This document shows positions 39,067 to 48,439 of a stretch of 64,000 bases of DNA, piece after piece. A model generated the notes under the pieces. That model searched no databases. It was not told the DNA's origin and saw only the letters and a program-made list of their open reading frames with translations. Source of the stretch: Thalassospira lucentensis MCCC 1A00383 = DSM 14000 (lineage in GTDB: Bacteria > Pseudomonadota > Alphaproteobacteria > Rhodospirillales > Thalassospiraceae). The translations under genes were made by a program, and so were the position numbers. The stretch is taken from NCBI RefSeq assembly GCF_000421265.1, contig NZ_ATWN01000009.1:164168-228167 (forward strand), in the 5' to 3' direction. Positions within the stretch are counted from its first letter, which is position 1, and the number at the start of each line of letters is the position of its first letter.

Positions 39067-40158
39067 ATGAAACGTCGTCAGTTCCTTAAAGGGGCCAGTA
39101 TCGGTGTCGGTGCGGTTGCCGCATCCGTTGCCGCACCGGCAGTTGTTTCTGCGCAGGAAAGCCTGAATTGGCGTATGGTGATGCCATGGCCAAAGGGTAC
39201 ACCGGGCCTTGGCACCAATGCAGAAAAATTCGCCGCCATGGTTAAGGAAATGTCAGGTGGCCGTTTGAACATCTCCGTCTTTGGTGGTGGTGAAATCGTC
39301 CCGCCGTTCGAATGCATGGATGCGGTTGAGCAAGGCGTGGTCGAAATGGCCCACGGCACCCCGTATTACTGGCAGGGTAAAAATCCGGCACTGAACTTTT
39401 TCTCGACCATTCCGTTTGGTCTGACCGCGTGGGAATTGTCTAGTTGGCTGCGCTTTGGCGACGGACAGAAATTGTGGGAAGAAGCCTACGACGAATTCAA
39501 TGTTGTTCCGTTCTATGCCGGCAACTCGGGCATGCAGGCCGGTGGCTGGTTCAACAAGGAAATCAATTCGCTTGAGGACCTTAAGGGCCTTAAAATGCGC
39601 TATGCCGGTTTGGGTGGTGAAGCCATGCGCCGTGTCGGTGCAAACGTGACCATGATCCCGCCGGGCGAAATTATGCCTGCGATGCAAAGTGGCGCGATTG
39701 ACGCAGCCGAGTGGGTTGGTCCATGGAACGATCTGGCGTTTGGCCTGTATCAGGTTGCCAAATACTACTATACCCCGGCCTTCCACGAACCCGGACCCGG
39801 GCTTGAGATTTTCATCTCCAAGGACAAGTTCAACAGCCTGACACCTGATATGCAGGCGATCATTCGCTATGCCGCACAGGCGATTGCTGAAAACACCCTT
39901 GCCGACTTTACCTTCAATAACCTGCAGTCCTATCAGCCGTTGATCGACAAGGGTGTTGAAGTCCGTCAGTTCCCTGATGAAGTCATCATGGCGCTGGCCG
40001 AACAGTCCAAGGCCGCTGTTGATGAAATTGCTGCCAAGGATGAATTGTCTGGCCGTATTGCCGCAAGCTATCTTGATCTGGTCAAGAAGGGCGCACGCTA
40101 CGGCAAGGAGTTTGAGGCCACCGGTCTTCTGCACCGCGCGAAAGTCTGGGGCTTCTAA
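39067..40158 (+). CDS. TRAP transporter substrate-binding protein (copy 1)
   Basis: 363 residues of the DctP/TakP-like family with a Tat-type leader (MKRRQFLKGASIGVGAVAAS, cleavage after VSA). The binding domain shows NWRMVMPWPKGTPGLGTNAE, EQGVVEMAHGTPYYW and the conserved arginine region KMRYAGLGGEAMRRVGAN, then QSGAIDAAEWVGPWNDLAFG. TakP-like members bind 2-oxo acids and related organic acids. No DctQ or DctM membrane genes follow, so the permease must be encoded elsewhere. A paralogue follows after 275 bp. Confidence 0.92.
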   Translation: MKRRQFLKGASIGVGAVAASVAAPAVVSAQESLNWRMVMPWPKGTPGLGTNAEKFAAMVKEMSGGRLNISVFGGGEIVPPFECMDAVEQGVVEMAHGTPYYWQGKNPALNFFSTIPFGLTAWELSSWLRFGDGQKLWEEAYDEFNVVPFYAGNSGMQAGGWFNKEINSLEDLKGLKMRYAGLGGEAMRRVGANVTMIPPGEIMPAMQSGAIDAAEWVGPWNDLAFGLYQVAKYYYTPAFHEPGPGLEIFISKDKFNSLTPDMQAIIRYAAQAIAENTLADFTFNNLQSYQPLIDKGVEVRQFPDEVIMALAEQSKAAVDEIAAKDELSGRIAASYLDLVKKGARYGKEFEATGLLHRAKVWGF

Positions 40159-40213
40159 GCCCAGAAAACGCATCGTACGGACCACACATTGGGGACGTTT
40201 AAGTCCCGTCAGA

Positions 40214-40242
40214 CAAAGGGGCGGCCATGTGGTCGCCCCTTT
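40214..40242 (+). terminator. terminator between the two TRAP genes
   Basis: AAAGGGGCG and CGCCCCTTT form a stem around GCCATGTGGT, with a short T tract. It suggests separate transcription of the two copies. Confidence 0.72.
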
Positions 40243-40433
40243 CGCATGGAAACCGCAGGGTGAATTTGGGGGGGGTAACATAAATGCCATGCAAGGCGCG
40301 TGATGCAGCATCCCGCAAAGATGAATTGTTGGGGGCGGCAAAAACCGTAACTTTGGCTGCATGTAAGGTTACGAAATTACCTTCGTGATCGTTTAACGCA
40401 AAAATTTGCCAATAAAAGATTGGGAGCCCCACA

Positions 40434-41525
40434 ATGAAACGTCGTCAGTTTCTGAGCGGTGCTGGTGTTGCCGCAGGCGCGTTTGCCGCGACAGCCGCCG
40501 CACCAGCCATCGTCAAAGCCGAAGAAACCATCAATTGGCGCATGGTGATGCCATGGCCCAAAGGCACACCGGGCCTTGGTGCCAATGGTGAACTGTTTGC
40601 ACAGCGTGTGAACAAAATGTCCGGTGGTCGTCTGAACATCACCGTTTATGGTGCGGGTGAACTGGTTCCGGCCCTTGAATGCATGGATGCGGTTGAGCAG
40701 GGCGTTGCTGACCTTGCACACGCCACTCCGTATTACTGGTTTGGCAAGGACCCGGCAGTTTCGTTCTTTACCACCATTCCGTTTGGCCTGATGGGCTGGG
40801 AACTTTCCGGCTGGCTGCGCTTTGGCGGTGGTCAGGAACTTTGGGATGAACTTTACGCCCAGTTCAACGCCAAGCCGTTCCTTGCGGGCAACACGGGCCT
40901 TCAGGCCGGTGGCTGGTTCAATAAGGAAATCAACAGCGTTGATGACCTTCAGGGCCTTAAAGTCCGTTATGCCGGTATCGGTGGCGAAGCCATGCGCCGT
41001 CTCGGTGCAAATCCGACCCTGCTTCCGGCTTCCGACATCCTGCCAAGCTTGCAGTCCGGTGCGATTGATGCCGCTGAATGGGTCGGCCCTTGGAACGATT
41101 ACGCGTTCGGGTTGGCAAGTGTCGCCAAATATTACTACACCCCCGCATTCGCTGAACCGGGTTCGGGCATTGAAGTCTTTATCAACAAGGACAAACTTGC
41201 CGAGCTGCCAGAAGATTTACGCGAAATCGTTGCGGTTGCCGCACAGGCCAACACCGATCAGACCCTTGCCGACTTTGCGTTCAATAACGTTCAGTCCTAT
41301 CAGGCGATCCTTGATAAGGGGACGGAAATCCGTCACTTCAACGACGATCTGATCCTTGCCTTTGCCGATGCGTCCAAGGCCGCTGTCGAAGAAATCGCGA
41401 ACAAGAACGACCTGAATGGTCGTATCTATGCGTCGATGATGGATTTTGCCAAAAAAGCCGCACCGTATGGTAAGGAATTCGAGGCAACCGCATTGCTACA
41501 GCGTGCAAAAGTCTTCGCCCGCTGA
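40434..41525 (+). CDS. TRAP transporter substrate-binding protein (copy 2)
   Basis: Same length (363 residues) as the upstream copy and aligned with it throughout: MKRRQFLSGAGVAAGAFAAT leader, NWRMVMPWPKGTPGLGANGE, EQGVADLAHATPYYW, KVRYAGIGGEAMRRLGAN and QSGAIDAAEWVGPWNDYAFG. Differences are concentrated in surface stretches and around residues 185-195 (LLPASDILPSL versus MIPPGEIMPAM), which could alter ligand choice. Own leader region and terminator. No TRAP membrane subunits nearby. Confidence 0.92.
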   Translation: MKRRQFLSGAGVAAGAFAATAAAPAIVKAEETINWRMVMPWPKGTPGLGANGELFAQRVNKMSGGRLNITVYGAGELVPALECMDAVEQGVADLAHATPYYWFGKDPAVSFFTTIPFGLMGWELSGWLRFGGGQELWDELYAQFNAKPFLAGNTGLQAGGWFNKEINSVDDLQGLKVRYAGIGGEAMRRLGANPTLLPASDILPSLQSGAIDAAEWVGPWNDYAFGLASVAKYYYTPAFAEPGSGIEVFINKDKLAELPEDLREIVAVAAQANTDQTLADFAFNNVQSYQAILDKGTEIRHFNDDLILAFADASKAAVEEIANKNDLNGRIYASMMDFAKKAAPYGKEFEATALLQRAKVFAR

Positions 41526-41550
41526 TCTATCAGGACGGTCCAGTTCATGC

Positions 41551-41582
41551 AAAATGCCGGCCCATTGCGGCCGGCATTTTTG
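41551..41582. terminator. terminator after second TRAP gene
   Basis: AAAATGCCGGCC and GGCCGGCATTTTT form a 12-bp stem with a four-base loop region. It sits between convergent genes. Confidence 0.92.
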
Positions 41583-41622
41583 TTTGGGTTATTGGCGGAT
41601 CGCTGTCGTCTGGAATAAGGCC

Positions 41623-42282
41623 TTAGTCCGCTTGGGGTGCGCCCAGTGGGAAAAGATGGCGGTAAGGGCGGGCTTCTTCGATACAACGTGCAAAGGATGG
41701 GCGGACCATCAGACGATTACGATAGGCATGGATATGCCCGAACTTTGGATCAATCGGGTGCGTCCAGTGCGCGTAAAACAATGCCGGACCCGCTGCACAA
41801 TCGGCCATGCTGAAATCATCCCCAATCGCCCATGTACGGTCAGCCATTTTGGTATCGAGCCACTCGTAAGATGTTTCAAGCAGTTCTTTGGCCTTGGCAA
41901 CGCCGTAAGCATCGCGATCCTGTTGGTCGCGCAGGACGTCAAACACCACCGTCATTTGCGGGGTGGAAATGTAATTGTCAAAAAATCGATCCATGAACCG
42001 GGACTCAAGCGCCGACTGGCTGTCTTGTGGAACCAACCGGACATCACGGTGATAATGTTGGTCGATATGTTCAATGATAATGCTGCTTTCGATGACCGGG
42101 CGGCCCTGATCGACAATGACCGGCATACGCTTTATCGGCCAGATTTCCGAAAATTCATCAAGAGCACTGGACCCTTCGAAATCAATCTGGCGTAACTCAT
42201 ATGCCAGGTCGTGCTCATAAAAGGCGATCAGGACCTTTTTGCAATAAGCGGAAAAAGGGTGTCCATAAAACGTGATCGACAT
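41623..42282 (-). CDS. glutathione S-transferase family protein
   Basis: 219 residues from ATG 42282, which has GGAGG just upstream; the frame continues further up without support. Thioredoxin-like N-domain (ITFYGHPFSAYCKKVLIAFY, with KRMPVIVDQGRPVIESSIII for glutathione binding) and helical C-domain (WAIGDDFSMADCAAGPALFY). Cytoplasmic, probably conjugates or reduces an electrophile. Divergent from an HxlR regulator with a shared inverted repeat, so its expression is probably set by that protein. Confidence 0.87.
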   Translation of the reverse strand: MSITFYGHPFSAYCKKVLIAFYEHDLAYELRQIDFEGSSALDEFSEIWPIKRMPVIVDQGRPVIESSIIIEHIDQHYHRDVRLVPQDSQSALESRFMDRFFDNYISTPQMTVVFDVLRDQQDRDAYGVAKAKELLETSYEWLDTKMADRTWAIGDDFSMADCAAGPALFYAHWTHPIDPKFGHIHAYRNRLMVRPSFARCIEEARPYRHLFPLGAPQAD

Positions 42283-42309
42283 TCGCGCCTCCCTAAGGAT
42301 TGGGTCCAA

Positions 42310-42367
42310 CTGATTGCAATATGCAACTTGTTGTGTTTTAGCAAAACCAATCCTATTTTGCAATCAG
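42310..42367. promoter_or_regulatory. inverted repeat, candidate HxlR operator pair
   Basis: CTGATTGCAA (42310-42319) and TTGCAATCAG (42358-42367) are perfect inverted copies 48 bp apart, centre to centre, in the 106-bp space between the GST and HxlR genes. A third partial copy, ATATGCAA, adjoins the first. Confidence 0.6.
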
Positions 42368-42388
42368 TATGAAAAAGGATACCTGCAA

Positions 42389-42892
42389 ATGGATCAACAT
42401 CGTTCGGGATGTCCGATCAACCTGACATTGGAAATACTTGGTGATGGCTGGAGCCTGATCGTCATTCGCGATGTGATGTTTGGCAACCGTCGCCATTTTC
42501 GGGAGTTACTTGGCCAATCAGAAGAAGGCATAGCGTCAAACATTCTGTCGGCCCGGCTTAAACGACTGCTGGCCGAAGGTTTGCTTGTTAAACACCCCGA
42601 TCCAACCCATCGACAAAAATCGATCTATAGCCTGACCGAAGCCGCCATTCAGCTCGTCCCGCTTCTGGTGCAAATGGGGGCGTGGGGGCGGCGTCACACA
42701 CCGGTATCACGGGAGTTGTCGATCCGCGCCCAGTTGCTCGAAGAAGGTGGGCCGCAAATGTGGGCCGATTTTATGGATGAGCTGCGCCACATCCATCTGG
42801 GCGCACCGGCACCGGAAAAATCGGTTCTGGCGGAGTTACAGGACGCCTATCTGCGCGTGGTGGCCGGGCAAACCGACGTAGGCACGACATAA
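42389..42892 (+). CDS. HxlR-family transcriptional regulator
   Basis: 167 residues from ATG 42389. The HxlR winged helix begins CPINLTLEILGDGWSLIVIR with a cysteine near the start, followed by RRHFRELLGQSEEGIASNIL and SARLKRLLAEGLLVKH. Such regulators often respond to electrophiles through the N-terminal cysteine, which fits the divergent GST gene; that link is inferred. Confidence 0.88.
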   Translation: MDQHRSGCPINLTLEILGDGWSLIVIRDVMFGNRRHFRELLGQSEEGIASNILSARLKRLLAEGLLVKHPDPTHRQKSIYSLTEAAIQLVPLLVQMGAWGRRHTPVSRELSIRAQLLEEGGPQMWADFMDELRHIHLGAPAPEKSVLAELQDAYLRVVAGQTDVGTT

Positions 42893-42916
42893 AACGAAGT
42901 GCCCGGGCTTTTGTCC

Positions 42917-43309
42917 TTAATGGATGGTCGGGGACCCCGGTGCCGCGGGCAGGTCAAAGGTAAAGCTATCCTGATCTTTCAGGTCCTCATTCGCCGCCCG
43001 TTTGACCAGTTCAGCCGCCAGCACAAGCGATGTCTCAATTGTCCATTTAAGCTGCTCGACCGCGGGTTCATTCCCGGCATTCAATGCTTCGGGCAGGATG
43101 CGTTCCTGAAGGAATTTGGCTACACCAGCAAAGGCGCGCGCGGCACTTTCGCAATTGTCGCGTTCAACCATGAAACGGCCAGACTGCTCGATTGCATCGG
43201 CAATCCCGGCCAGATGGCCCATCATGATGCGAATTTCCCGGTCTTCGGTTTCAGTTTTCTTCGCGACAAAGCGCAAAATACCAGCGTAAAATCCGTAATC
43301 GGAAGCCAT
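42917..43309 (-). CDS. hypothetical protein, 130 residues
   Basis: A mostly helical soluble protein: MMGHLAGIADAIEQSGRFMV, FAGVAKFLQERILPEALNAG and KWTIETSLVLAAELVKRA suggest a helical bundle. AAGAGAG lies about 10 bases before the ATG. I do not recognise the family. It is convergent with HxlR and divergent from the large histidine kinase. Confidence 0.65.
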   Translation of the reverse strand: MASDYGFYAGILRFVAKKTETEDREIRIMMGHLAGIADAIEQSGRFMVERDNCESAARAFAGVAKFLQERILPEALNAGNEPAVEQLKWTIETSLVLAAELVKRAANEDLKDQDSFTFDLPAAPGSPTIH

Positions 43310-43456
43310 TTAAACAACTCTCTTAGGTCTTTGGTCGCAATGAGATTTGGGTCGTTTTAGACAATATGTCAGTCGTGGTATAGTCCCGATAACAGATAAT
43401 TATAACTGCCTGAATTGGCAGCCAGATTACAGATACTTATACAGGGCCATTCACGG

Positions 43457-46400
43457 ATGCTTCAGGGCGGACTGATCTTTATTGTTGCCATGGCCTATAT
43501 CGGGCTTCTGTTCGCCATTGCCCATTATGGCGACAAATATGCCGATAAATGGCGGGCGTCGAAGCTTAAGCCGACCATCTATGCGCTTTCCATGGCGGTC
43601 TATTGCACCAGTTGGACGTTCTTTGGCTCGGTCGGGACGGCCGCAACACGCGGCTGGGCGTTCCTGCCGATTTATATCGGGCCATTGGTGATCATGATTT
43701 TCGGTTTTGGCATCATGACCAAAATCGCCACGGTCTGCCGCGAACAAAACATCACCTCGATTGCTGATTTTCTGGGATCGCGCTATGGCAAAAGCCAAAG
43801 TCTGGCTGCCCTTGTCGCGGTGATCGCGGTGGTGGGGGTGCTTGCCTATATCTCGCTTCAGCTCAAAGCCGTGTCTTTGTCGTTCGATGTTTTGATTGGT
43901 CAGTTGGGCGAACAAGTCGTCAGCCATTCGGCATCGGACTTTTCCAAGGACACCGCGTTTTACGTCACGATTTTGATGGCGGTTTTTGCCATCCTGTTTG
44001 GCGTGCGCTACATCCACGCATCCGAACATCATGACGGCTTGATCCTGGCGGTGGCCTTCGAAAGCATTGTCAAACTGGTCGCCCTTTTGCTGGTTGGTGT
44101 ATTTGTCGTTTATGGCCTGTTCGATGGATTTGGCGACATGAATGCGCGCGCCATTGCCGATCCGACCGTGCGCCAAATATTTAAGCCCGATACGTGGCTA
44201 ACCTCGCATTTCTTTATTTCAACGCTTCTGGCGGCCTTTGCGATTTTCTGTCTGCCGCGTCAGTTCCATGTGACCTTTGTGGAAAACGACGACAGCCGCA
44301 ACCTGACCAGCGCGCGCTGGCTGTTTCCCGCCTATCTGATTGCGATCAATATCTTTGTTGTGCCAATTGCGGTGGCCGGGCTGTTCCTGTTTCGTGGTGA
44401 TCCGACGGTCAACCCCGATACATTCGTTCTGACCTTACCCTTGTTGGCCGGGCAAAACTGGTTGGCGGTTTTGGCCTTTATCGGTGGGTTGTCGGCCAGT
44501 ACGGGGATGGTGATTGTTTCATGCGTCGCGGTATCGACAATGGTCTGTAACGATCTGGTCATGCCGCTTTTGCTGCGCTCGGAAAAACTGCAAAACCGCA
44601 TGTCGGGCGATGTCAGTCAGGTGTTGCTCAAAGTTCGCCGGGCGGCGGTGATTGTATTGTTGTTTCTGGCCTATGGGTTTTACCGGTTTCTGTCGGAAAA
44701 ATATGCGCTGGCCGATATCGGCATGCTGTCCTTTGCCGCGATGGCGCAATTTGCCCCGGCGGTTTTGGCTGCGATCTATCTGAAATCAATCAACCGGACC
44801 GGGGTGCGCCTTGGTCTGGCGTGGGGGTTCATTCTATGGGCCTATACGCTGCTTCTGCCGGGCTTTGTTCAGGGTGGGCTTTTGCCAGTATCGATTCTGA
44901 CCGACGGGCCGTTTGGCATCGGAATTTTGCGGCCGCAGGCCTTGCTGGGTGTCGGGATCGAAGATCCGCTGACCCATGGGGTGGTCTGGTCGCTGGGGCT
45001 GAACTTCGTTTTGATGTTTGTTGGCTCGGCTGTCGGCGTGCAGGGGGTGACCCAACGCCGTCAGGCCCAACGATTTGTCGATGTCTGGCGCAAAGACACC
45101 CGTGCGCGCACCGATACATGGCCGGGCAGGGTGACGCTGGGCGATCTTGAAGACCTCGCCGCGCGGTTCTTGGGCAAACACTGGGCGCAGCGTGCCTTTC
45201 GCAATTACCTGCAACAACGCGAAGGTGCGGCCAAGCGGTCCGACATTGCCGATGTTGATGCCGCAAACTTTACCGAACATTTGCTGTCTGGCGCGGTTGG
45301 TGCCGCATCATCACGCGTGGTGATGGCGTTGCTGTTGCCCGACAAGGCCGTGTCGCGCCGCGATGCGATGGAATTGCTTGATGAGGCGTCCGAGGCGATC
45401 AAATTCAACCGCGACCTTTTGCTCAACACGCTGGAAAACATTTCCCAAGGGGTCGGGGTGTTTGATCAAAACCTGCGTCTGGCAACCTGGAATCATCGCT
45501 TCATTGATCTTCTCGGCCTTGCCACCAGCGACATTCAGGTCACCTTACCCCTGTCTGAATTGGTCGCGATTTGCCGTGAAAACACTGTGCGCGCGGTTGA
45601 TATTGATATTATTCTCGGCCGCAACGCCGCCCCGCAAATGCGCCGGTTGCCCCATACCTATGAACGCAAACGGTCCGACGGCATGGTGCTTGAAATCCGC
45701 ACCAACCCGATGCCCGATGGCGGCTTTGTTGCCACCATTGCCGACATCACCGCGCGCGTGCGCACCGAAGAAGCCTTGCGCGAAAGCGAACGTAATATTC
45801 GCATTTACACCGATAATATTCCGGTGATGATCGCCTATGCCGATAAAAATCAGCGTCTTCGCTTTACCAACCGCCCCTATGAAAAGATGTTTGGCCTGCG
45901 TCGGGTTGAGGCGCATGGCATGGCCGTCCGCGAAGCGGTGGGCGAGGAACGCTATGTCCATCTTGCCCCGATGATTGCGCTCGTGCTTGAAGGATACCGC
46001 CAAAGCTTTGAAATCGAATTCCCGGCGATCACGCGCAACCGCAATGACGAACGCGGTATTCTCGGCGTGCGCGAAGGCCGCTATGCCGAAGGCACCTATA
46101 TCCCGCACTTTGACGAAACCGGCCAAGTGCTGGGCTATTTCTGCATCTATCACGACATCACCGAACGCAAGACCGCCGAGCAGGCGCTCAAAGAAGCCAA
46201 CGAAGGGCTCGAAGCCCGGGTGACAGAACGCACCCACGCGCTGGAAGTCCTTAATTCCGAATTGTCGGTCGCCAAGGAACAGGCCGAAACCGCCAACGAT
46301 ACCAAAACACGCTTCTTTGCCGCCGCCAGCCACGACCTTCTGCAACCACTCAACGCGGCCCGCCTGTTCACCGTCGCCCTTGGCGGTAAGCATGGTCTGG

Positions 46401-47428
46401 CTGAGGATGTGTTTGATCTGGTTGGTAAGGTTGACCTGTCGCTTAAGGGGGTTGAAGAACTGCTCAACGAGCTTCTTGATATCTGCAAACTTGATGCGGG
46501 TGCGATGAAGCCAACCATTCGCGACTTTGCGCTGGGTGATGTTTTGGGCGCGCTTGAAACCGAATTTGGCCCGGTCGCCGAACACGCGGGGCTTAGCTTT
46601 AAGGTCCATAAACGCGATCTTTGGGTCAGAAGTGACTCACGCCTGCTGCGCCGTATCCTGCAAAACTTCATTTCCAACGCCATGCGCTATACCCGAAATG
46701 GCGGGGCGGTGGTCGGGTGCCGTGTGCGCGGTGATCATGTGCGGGTGGAGGTTTGGGACAGCGGGCCGGGCATCCCCGAAGACAAACTGAAAATCATCTT
46801 CCGCGAATTCCATCGCCTTGAAGGCCCCGAAACCACCGATGTAAAGGGCCTTGGTCTTGGCCTCGCCATTGTCGAGCGCCTTGGCCGGTCCCTTGATCAC
46901 GCCGTCTCGGTGCGATCCCGCCCCGGACGCGGCACGGTGTTTTCCGTCGATGTGCCACTGGGTATTGCCGCCCCACAAACCGCAACCAAGCCCAAACGCC
47001 GCATGGCGGGGGAACTGGGCGGCCTGCGCGTGCTCTGTATCGATAACGAACCCGATATCTTGGATGGTATGCGTGCCATGCTCGAAAACTGGGATTGCGT
47101 CGTGGCAACGGCGCGCTCTGGCGCGGTTGCCGAAGAAATGCTGACCAAGGACGGCGGAGACAGCAGACTAGCCTTCGCACCCGACATCATCCTTGCCGAC
47201 TATCACCTTGATTCCGGCCAGACCGGCCTCGACTGCCTGATCAAACTGCGCGATGTTCACGGTATTAACGTACCGGGTGTGCTCATCACCGCCGACCGCG
47301 CTACTGAAACCAGCGACCTGATAAGAGAGCAGGGTTTCTCCCTGCTTAACAAACCGTTGAGACCTGCTAAGCTGCGGGCATTGATGACGCGGGCACTTAA
47401 TCGACTTGGTTCTGATGCTGCGGAGTGA
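43457..47428 (+). CDS. hybrid histidine kinase with sodium:solute-symporter-like sensor
   Basis: 1323 residues. The first ~550 form about 12-13 membrane helices of the SSSF transporter fold (MLQGGLIFIVAMAYIGLLFA onward), then two PAS domains (~660-780 and ~790-905), a coiled coil, HisKA with H959 in AAASHDLLQPLNAARLF, HATPase (NAMRYT, WDSGPGIPE, GLGLGLAIVE), and a C-terminal receiver with D1248 in ILADYHLDSG. This is the CbrA/NahK-like architecture linked to carbon or alcohol utilisation in other proteobacteria. ATG 43457 is chosen over an upstream TTG. The LuxR-type regulator at 53928 is a possible partner, by inference. Confidence 0.9.
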   Translation: MLQGGLIFIVAMAYIGLLFAIAHYGDKYADKWRASKLKPTIYALSMAVYCTSWTFFGSVGTAATRGWAFLPIYIGPLVIMIFGFGIMTKIATVCREQNITSIADFLGSRYGKSQSLAALVAVIAVVGVLAYISLQLKAVSLSFDVLIGQLGEQVVSHSASDFSKDTAFYVTILMAVFAILFGVRYIHASEHHDGLILAVAFESIVKLVALLLVGVFVVYGLFDGFGDMNARAIADPTVRQIFKPDTWLTSHFFISTLLAAFAIFCLPRQFHVTFVENDDSRNLTSARWLFPAYLIAINIFVVPIAVAGLFLFRGDPTVNPDTFVLTLPLLAGQNWLAVLAFIGGLSASTGMVIVSCVAVSTMVCNDLVMPLLLRSEKLQNRMSGDVSQVLLKVRRAAVIVLLFLAYGFYRFLSEKYALADIGMLSFAAMAQFAPAVLAAIYLKSINRTGVRLGLAWGFILWAYTLLLPGFVQGGLLPVSILTDGPFGIGILRPQALLGVGIEDPLTHGVVWSLGLNFVLMFVGSAVGVQGVTQRRQAQRFVDVWRKDTRARTDTWPGRVTLGDLEDLAARFLGKHWAQRAFRNYLQQREGAAKRSDIADVDAANFTEHLLSGAVGAASSRVVMALLLPDKAVSRRDAMELLDEASEAIKFNRDLLLNTLENISQGVGVFDQNLRLATWNHRFIDLLGLATSDIQVTLPLSELVAICRENTVRAVDIDIILGRNAAPQMRRLPHTYERKRSDGMVLEIRTNPMPDGGFVATIADITARVRTEEALRESERNIRIYTDNIPVMIAYADKNQRLRFTNRPYEKMFGLRRVEAHGMAVREAVGEERYVHLAPMIALVLEGYRQSFEIEFPAITRNRNDERGILGVREGRYAEGTYIPHFDETGQVLGYFCIYHDITERKTAEQALKEANEGLEARVTERTHALEVLNSELSVAKEQAETANDTKTRFFAAASHDLLQPLNAARLFTVALGGKHGLAEDVFDLVGKVDLSLKGVEELLNELLDICKLDAGAMKPTIRDFALGDVLGALETEFGPVAEHAGLSFKVHKRDLWVRSDSRLLRRILQNFISNAMRYTRNGGAVVGCRVRGDHVRVEVWDSGPGIPEDKLKIIFREFHRLEGPETTDVKGLGLGLAIVERLGRSLDHAVSVRSRPGRGTVFSVDVPLGIAAPQTATKPKRRMAGELGGLRVLCIDNEPDILDGMRAMLENWDCVVATARSGAVAEEMLTKDGGDSRLAFAPDIILADYHLDSGQTGLDCLIKLRDVHGINVPGVLITADRATETSDLIREQGFSLLNKPLRPAKLRALMTRALNRLGSDAAE

Positions 47429-47447
47429 TTTTAGATGGAAGCTTTTG

Positions 47448-48062
47448 ATGAACAATCACACAAAGCTCAAGAATTACTGGATTGAGACACTAACTGAGTG
47501 GCGTCACTATTTTTCAAATCGAGGGAAGCCGGAAAGAGAGAAATACTGTGTCGATCGGTTCTTAGAGATCTTTGATATTCCGCATGATTGCAAAGATTTT
47601 ATCGCTCCTGAGCAAGGATCAGTTATTGACGTTCAATGGAACGATCTTAGGTTTCAGGTAAAGGAAATCACTGACCTGAGTGTTAATCGCGGCGAGTTCA
47701 AAGAAATTCTCAGGAAGGTCAAAAAGTCGGAAGATATTGAAGATTTGGGCAGATTTCTTGTCGGTCAATCTAGAGATGTGCCTTCAGTGGCCTCAATGTA
47801 TGATTTGGTTTCTAAGGAATCTGCCATCCTGTCTAAAGAAAAACGGTATGTTTCTACGAAATCGGAACTTGACCTTTTGTTTTATGTGACACGATCACAT
47901 TGCTCTTTGTTGCAACCAGATGAGGCTCAAAGAAACGTGCTCGATAGCTTGGGGTGGCGTTCAATCTCTGTTGTAAACGAAAAGCAAGCTGTTGTGCTCA
48001 GCGCATTGGATAACGCTCCGGATTTGATTCGGAAAAGAAAGGGGCAGATTTATGCTGCTTAA
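47448..48062 (+). CDS. DUF1780-like protein, possible endonuclease fold; low GC
   Basis: 204 residues from ATG 47448 (GGAAG 6 bases upstream). REKYCVDRFLEIFDIP, then IDVQWNDLRFQVKEIT and, late, LDLLFYVTRS followed by LGWRSISVVNEKQAVVLSAL and NAPDLIRKRKG line up with what I remember of the Pseudomonas DUF1780 family, whose structure resembles restriction endonucleases. The AVxF-type core IDVQW...FQVKEI would hold the acidic and lysine residues. Base composition is clearly AT-richer than the kinase gene 20 bp upstream, so it was probably acquired. Its stop overlaps that of the opposite-strand pseudogene. Confidence 0.6.
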   Translation: MNNHTKLKNYWIETLTEWRHYFSNRGKPEREKYCVDRFLEIFDIPHDCKDFIAPEQGSVIDVQWNDLRFQVKEITDLSVNRGEFKEILRKVKKSEDIEDLGRFLVGQSRDVPSVASMYDLVSKESAILSKEKRYVSTKSELDLLFYVTRSHCSLLQPDEAQRNVLDSLGWRSISVVNEKQAVVLSALDNAPDLIRKRKGQIYAA

Positions 48063-48439
48063 GCACCTTCCCGAACCGGCTGGATCAGAATATCTGCCGG
48101 GATATTCCACGCTTCATTGAGCTTCCGAATTTGAGTAAGCGACAGACTTGTCTTGTGATTGAGGAATTCTGAGGCGCGGGAGCGACTGCCCAGCAGTTTG
48201 CCGAGTTCCGCACGTTCCAACCCATTTTACTCCATATAAAACAGTACGGCCTCGACCGTATCCGGTGCGGCTATCGGGACTTTCTGTGCTTCATACTGAT
48301 CAATCAGGATGCCAAGGATTTCAAGCTGATCGGCCTCTGGCGTGCCGGGTTTGGCACCCCACAGGCTTTCAAGATGTTCTATTGCCGCTTCATGGTCGGT
48401 TTCGGTCTTAATCGGTTTAAGGGCGTAGGTCGGTTGCAT
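48059..48439 (-). pseudogene. HigA-like (XRE) antitoxin interrupted by a stop codon
   Basis: On the minus strand the frame beginning MQPTYALKPIKTETDHEAAI runs through DTVEAVLFYME, meets TAA at 48227-48229, and continues in the same frame as NGLERAELGKLLGSRSRASE, FLNHKTSLSLTQIRKLNEAW and NIPADILIQPVREGA to a stop at 48059-48061. The relatives have Q (CAA/CAG) at this position (YMEQNGL), so one C-to-T change explains the stop. The DNA-binding helix-turn-helix is entirely after it. No HigB-type toxin is found beside it. Alternatives: readthrough, or separate use of the 56-residue C-terminal part. Confidence 0.8.

Noticed and set aside
39253..40362. 369-codon open frame opposite the first TRAP binding protein
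   Set aside because: Antisense shadow of a confident gene; no domain and no ribosome site.
45545..46609. 354-codon open frame opposite the histidine kinase
   Set aside because: Shadow of the PAS/HisKA coding region with composition typical of an antisense frame.
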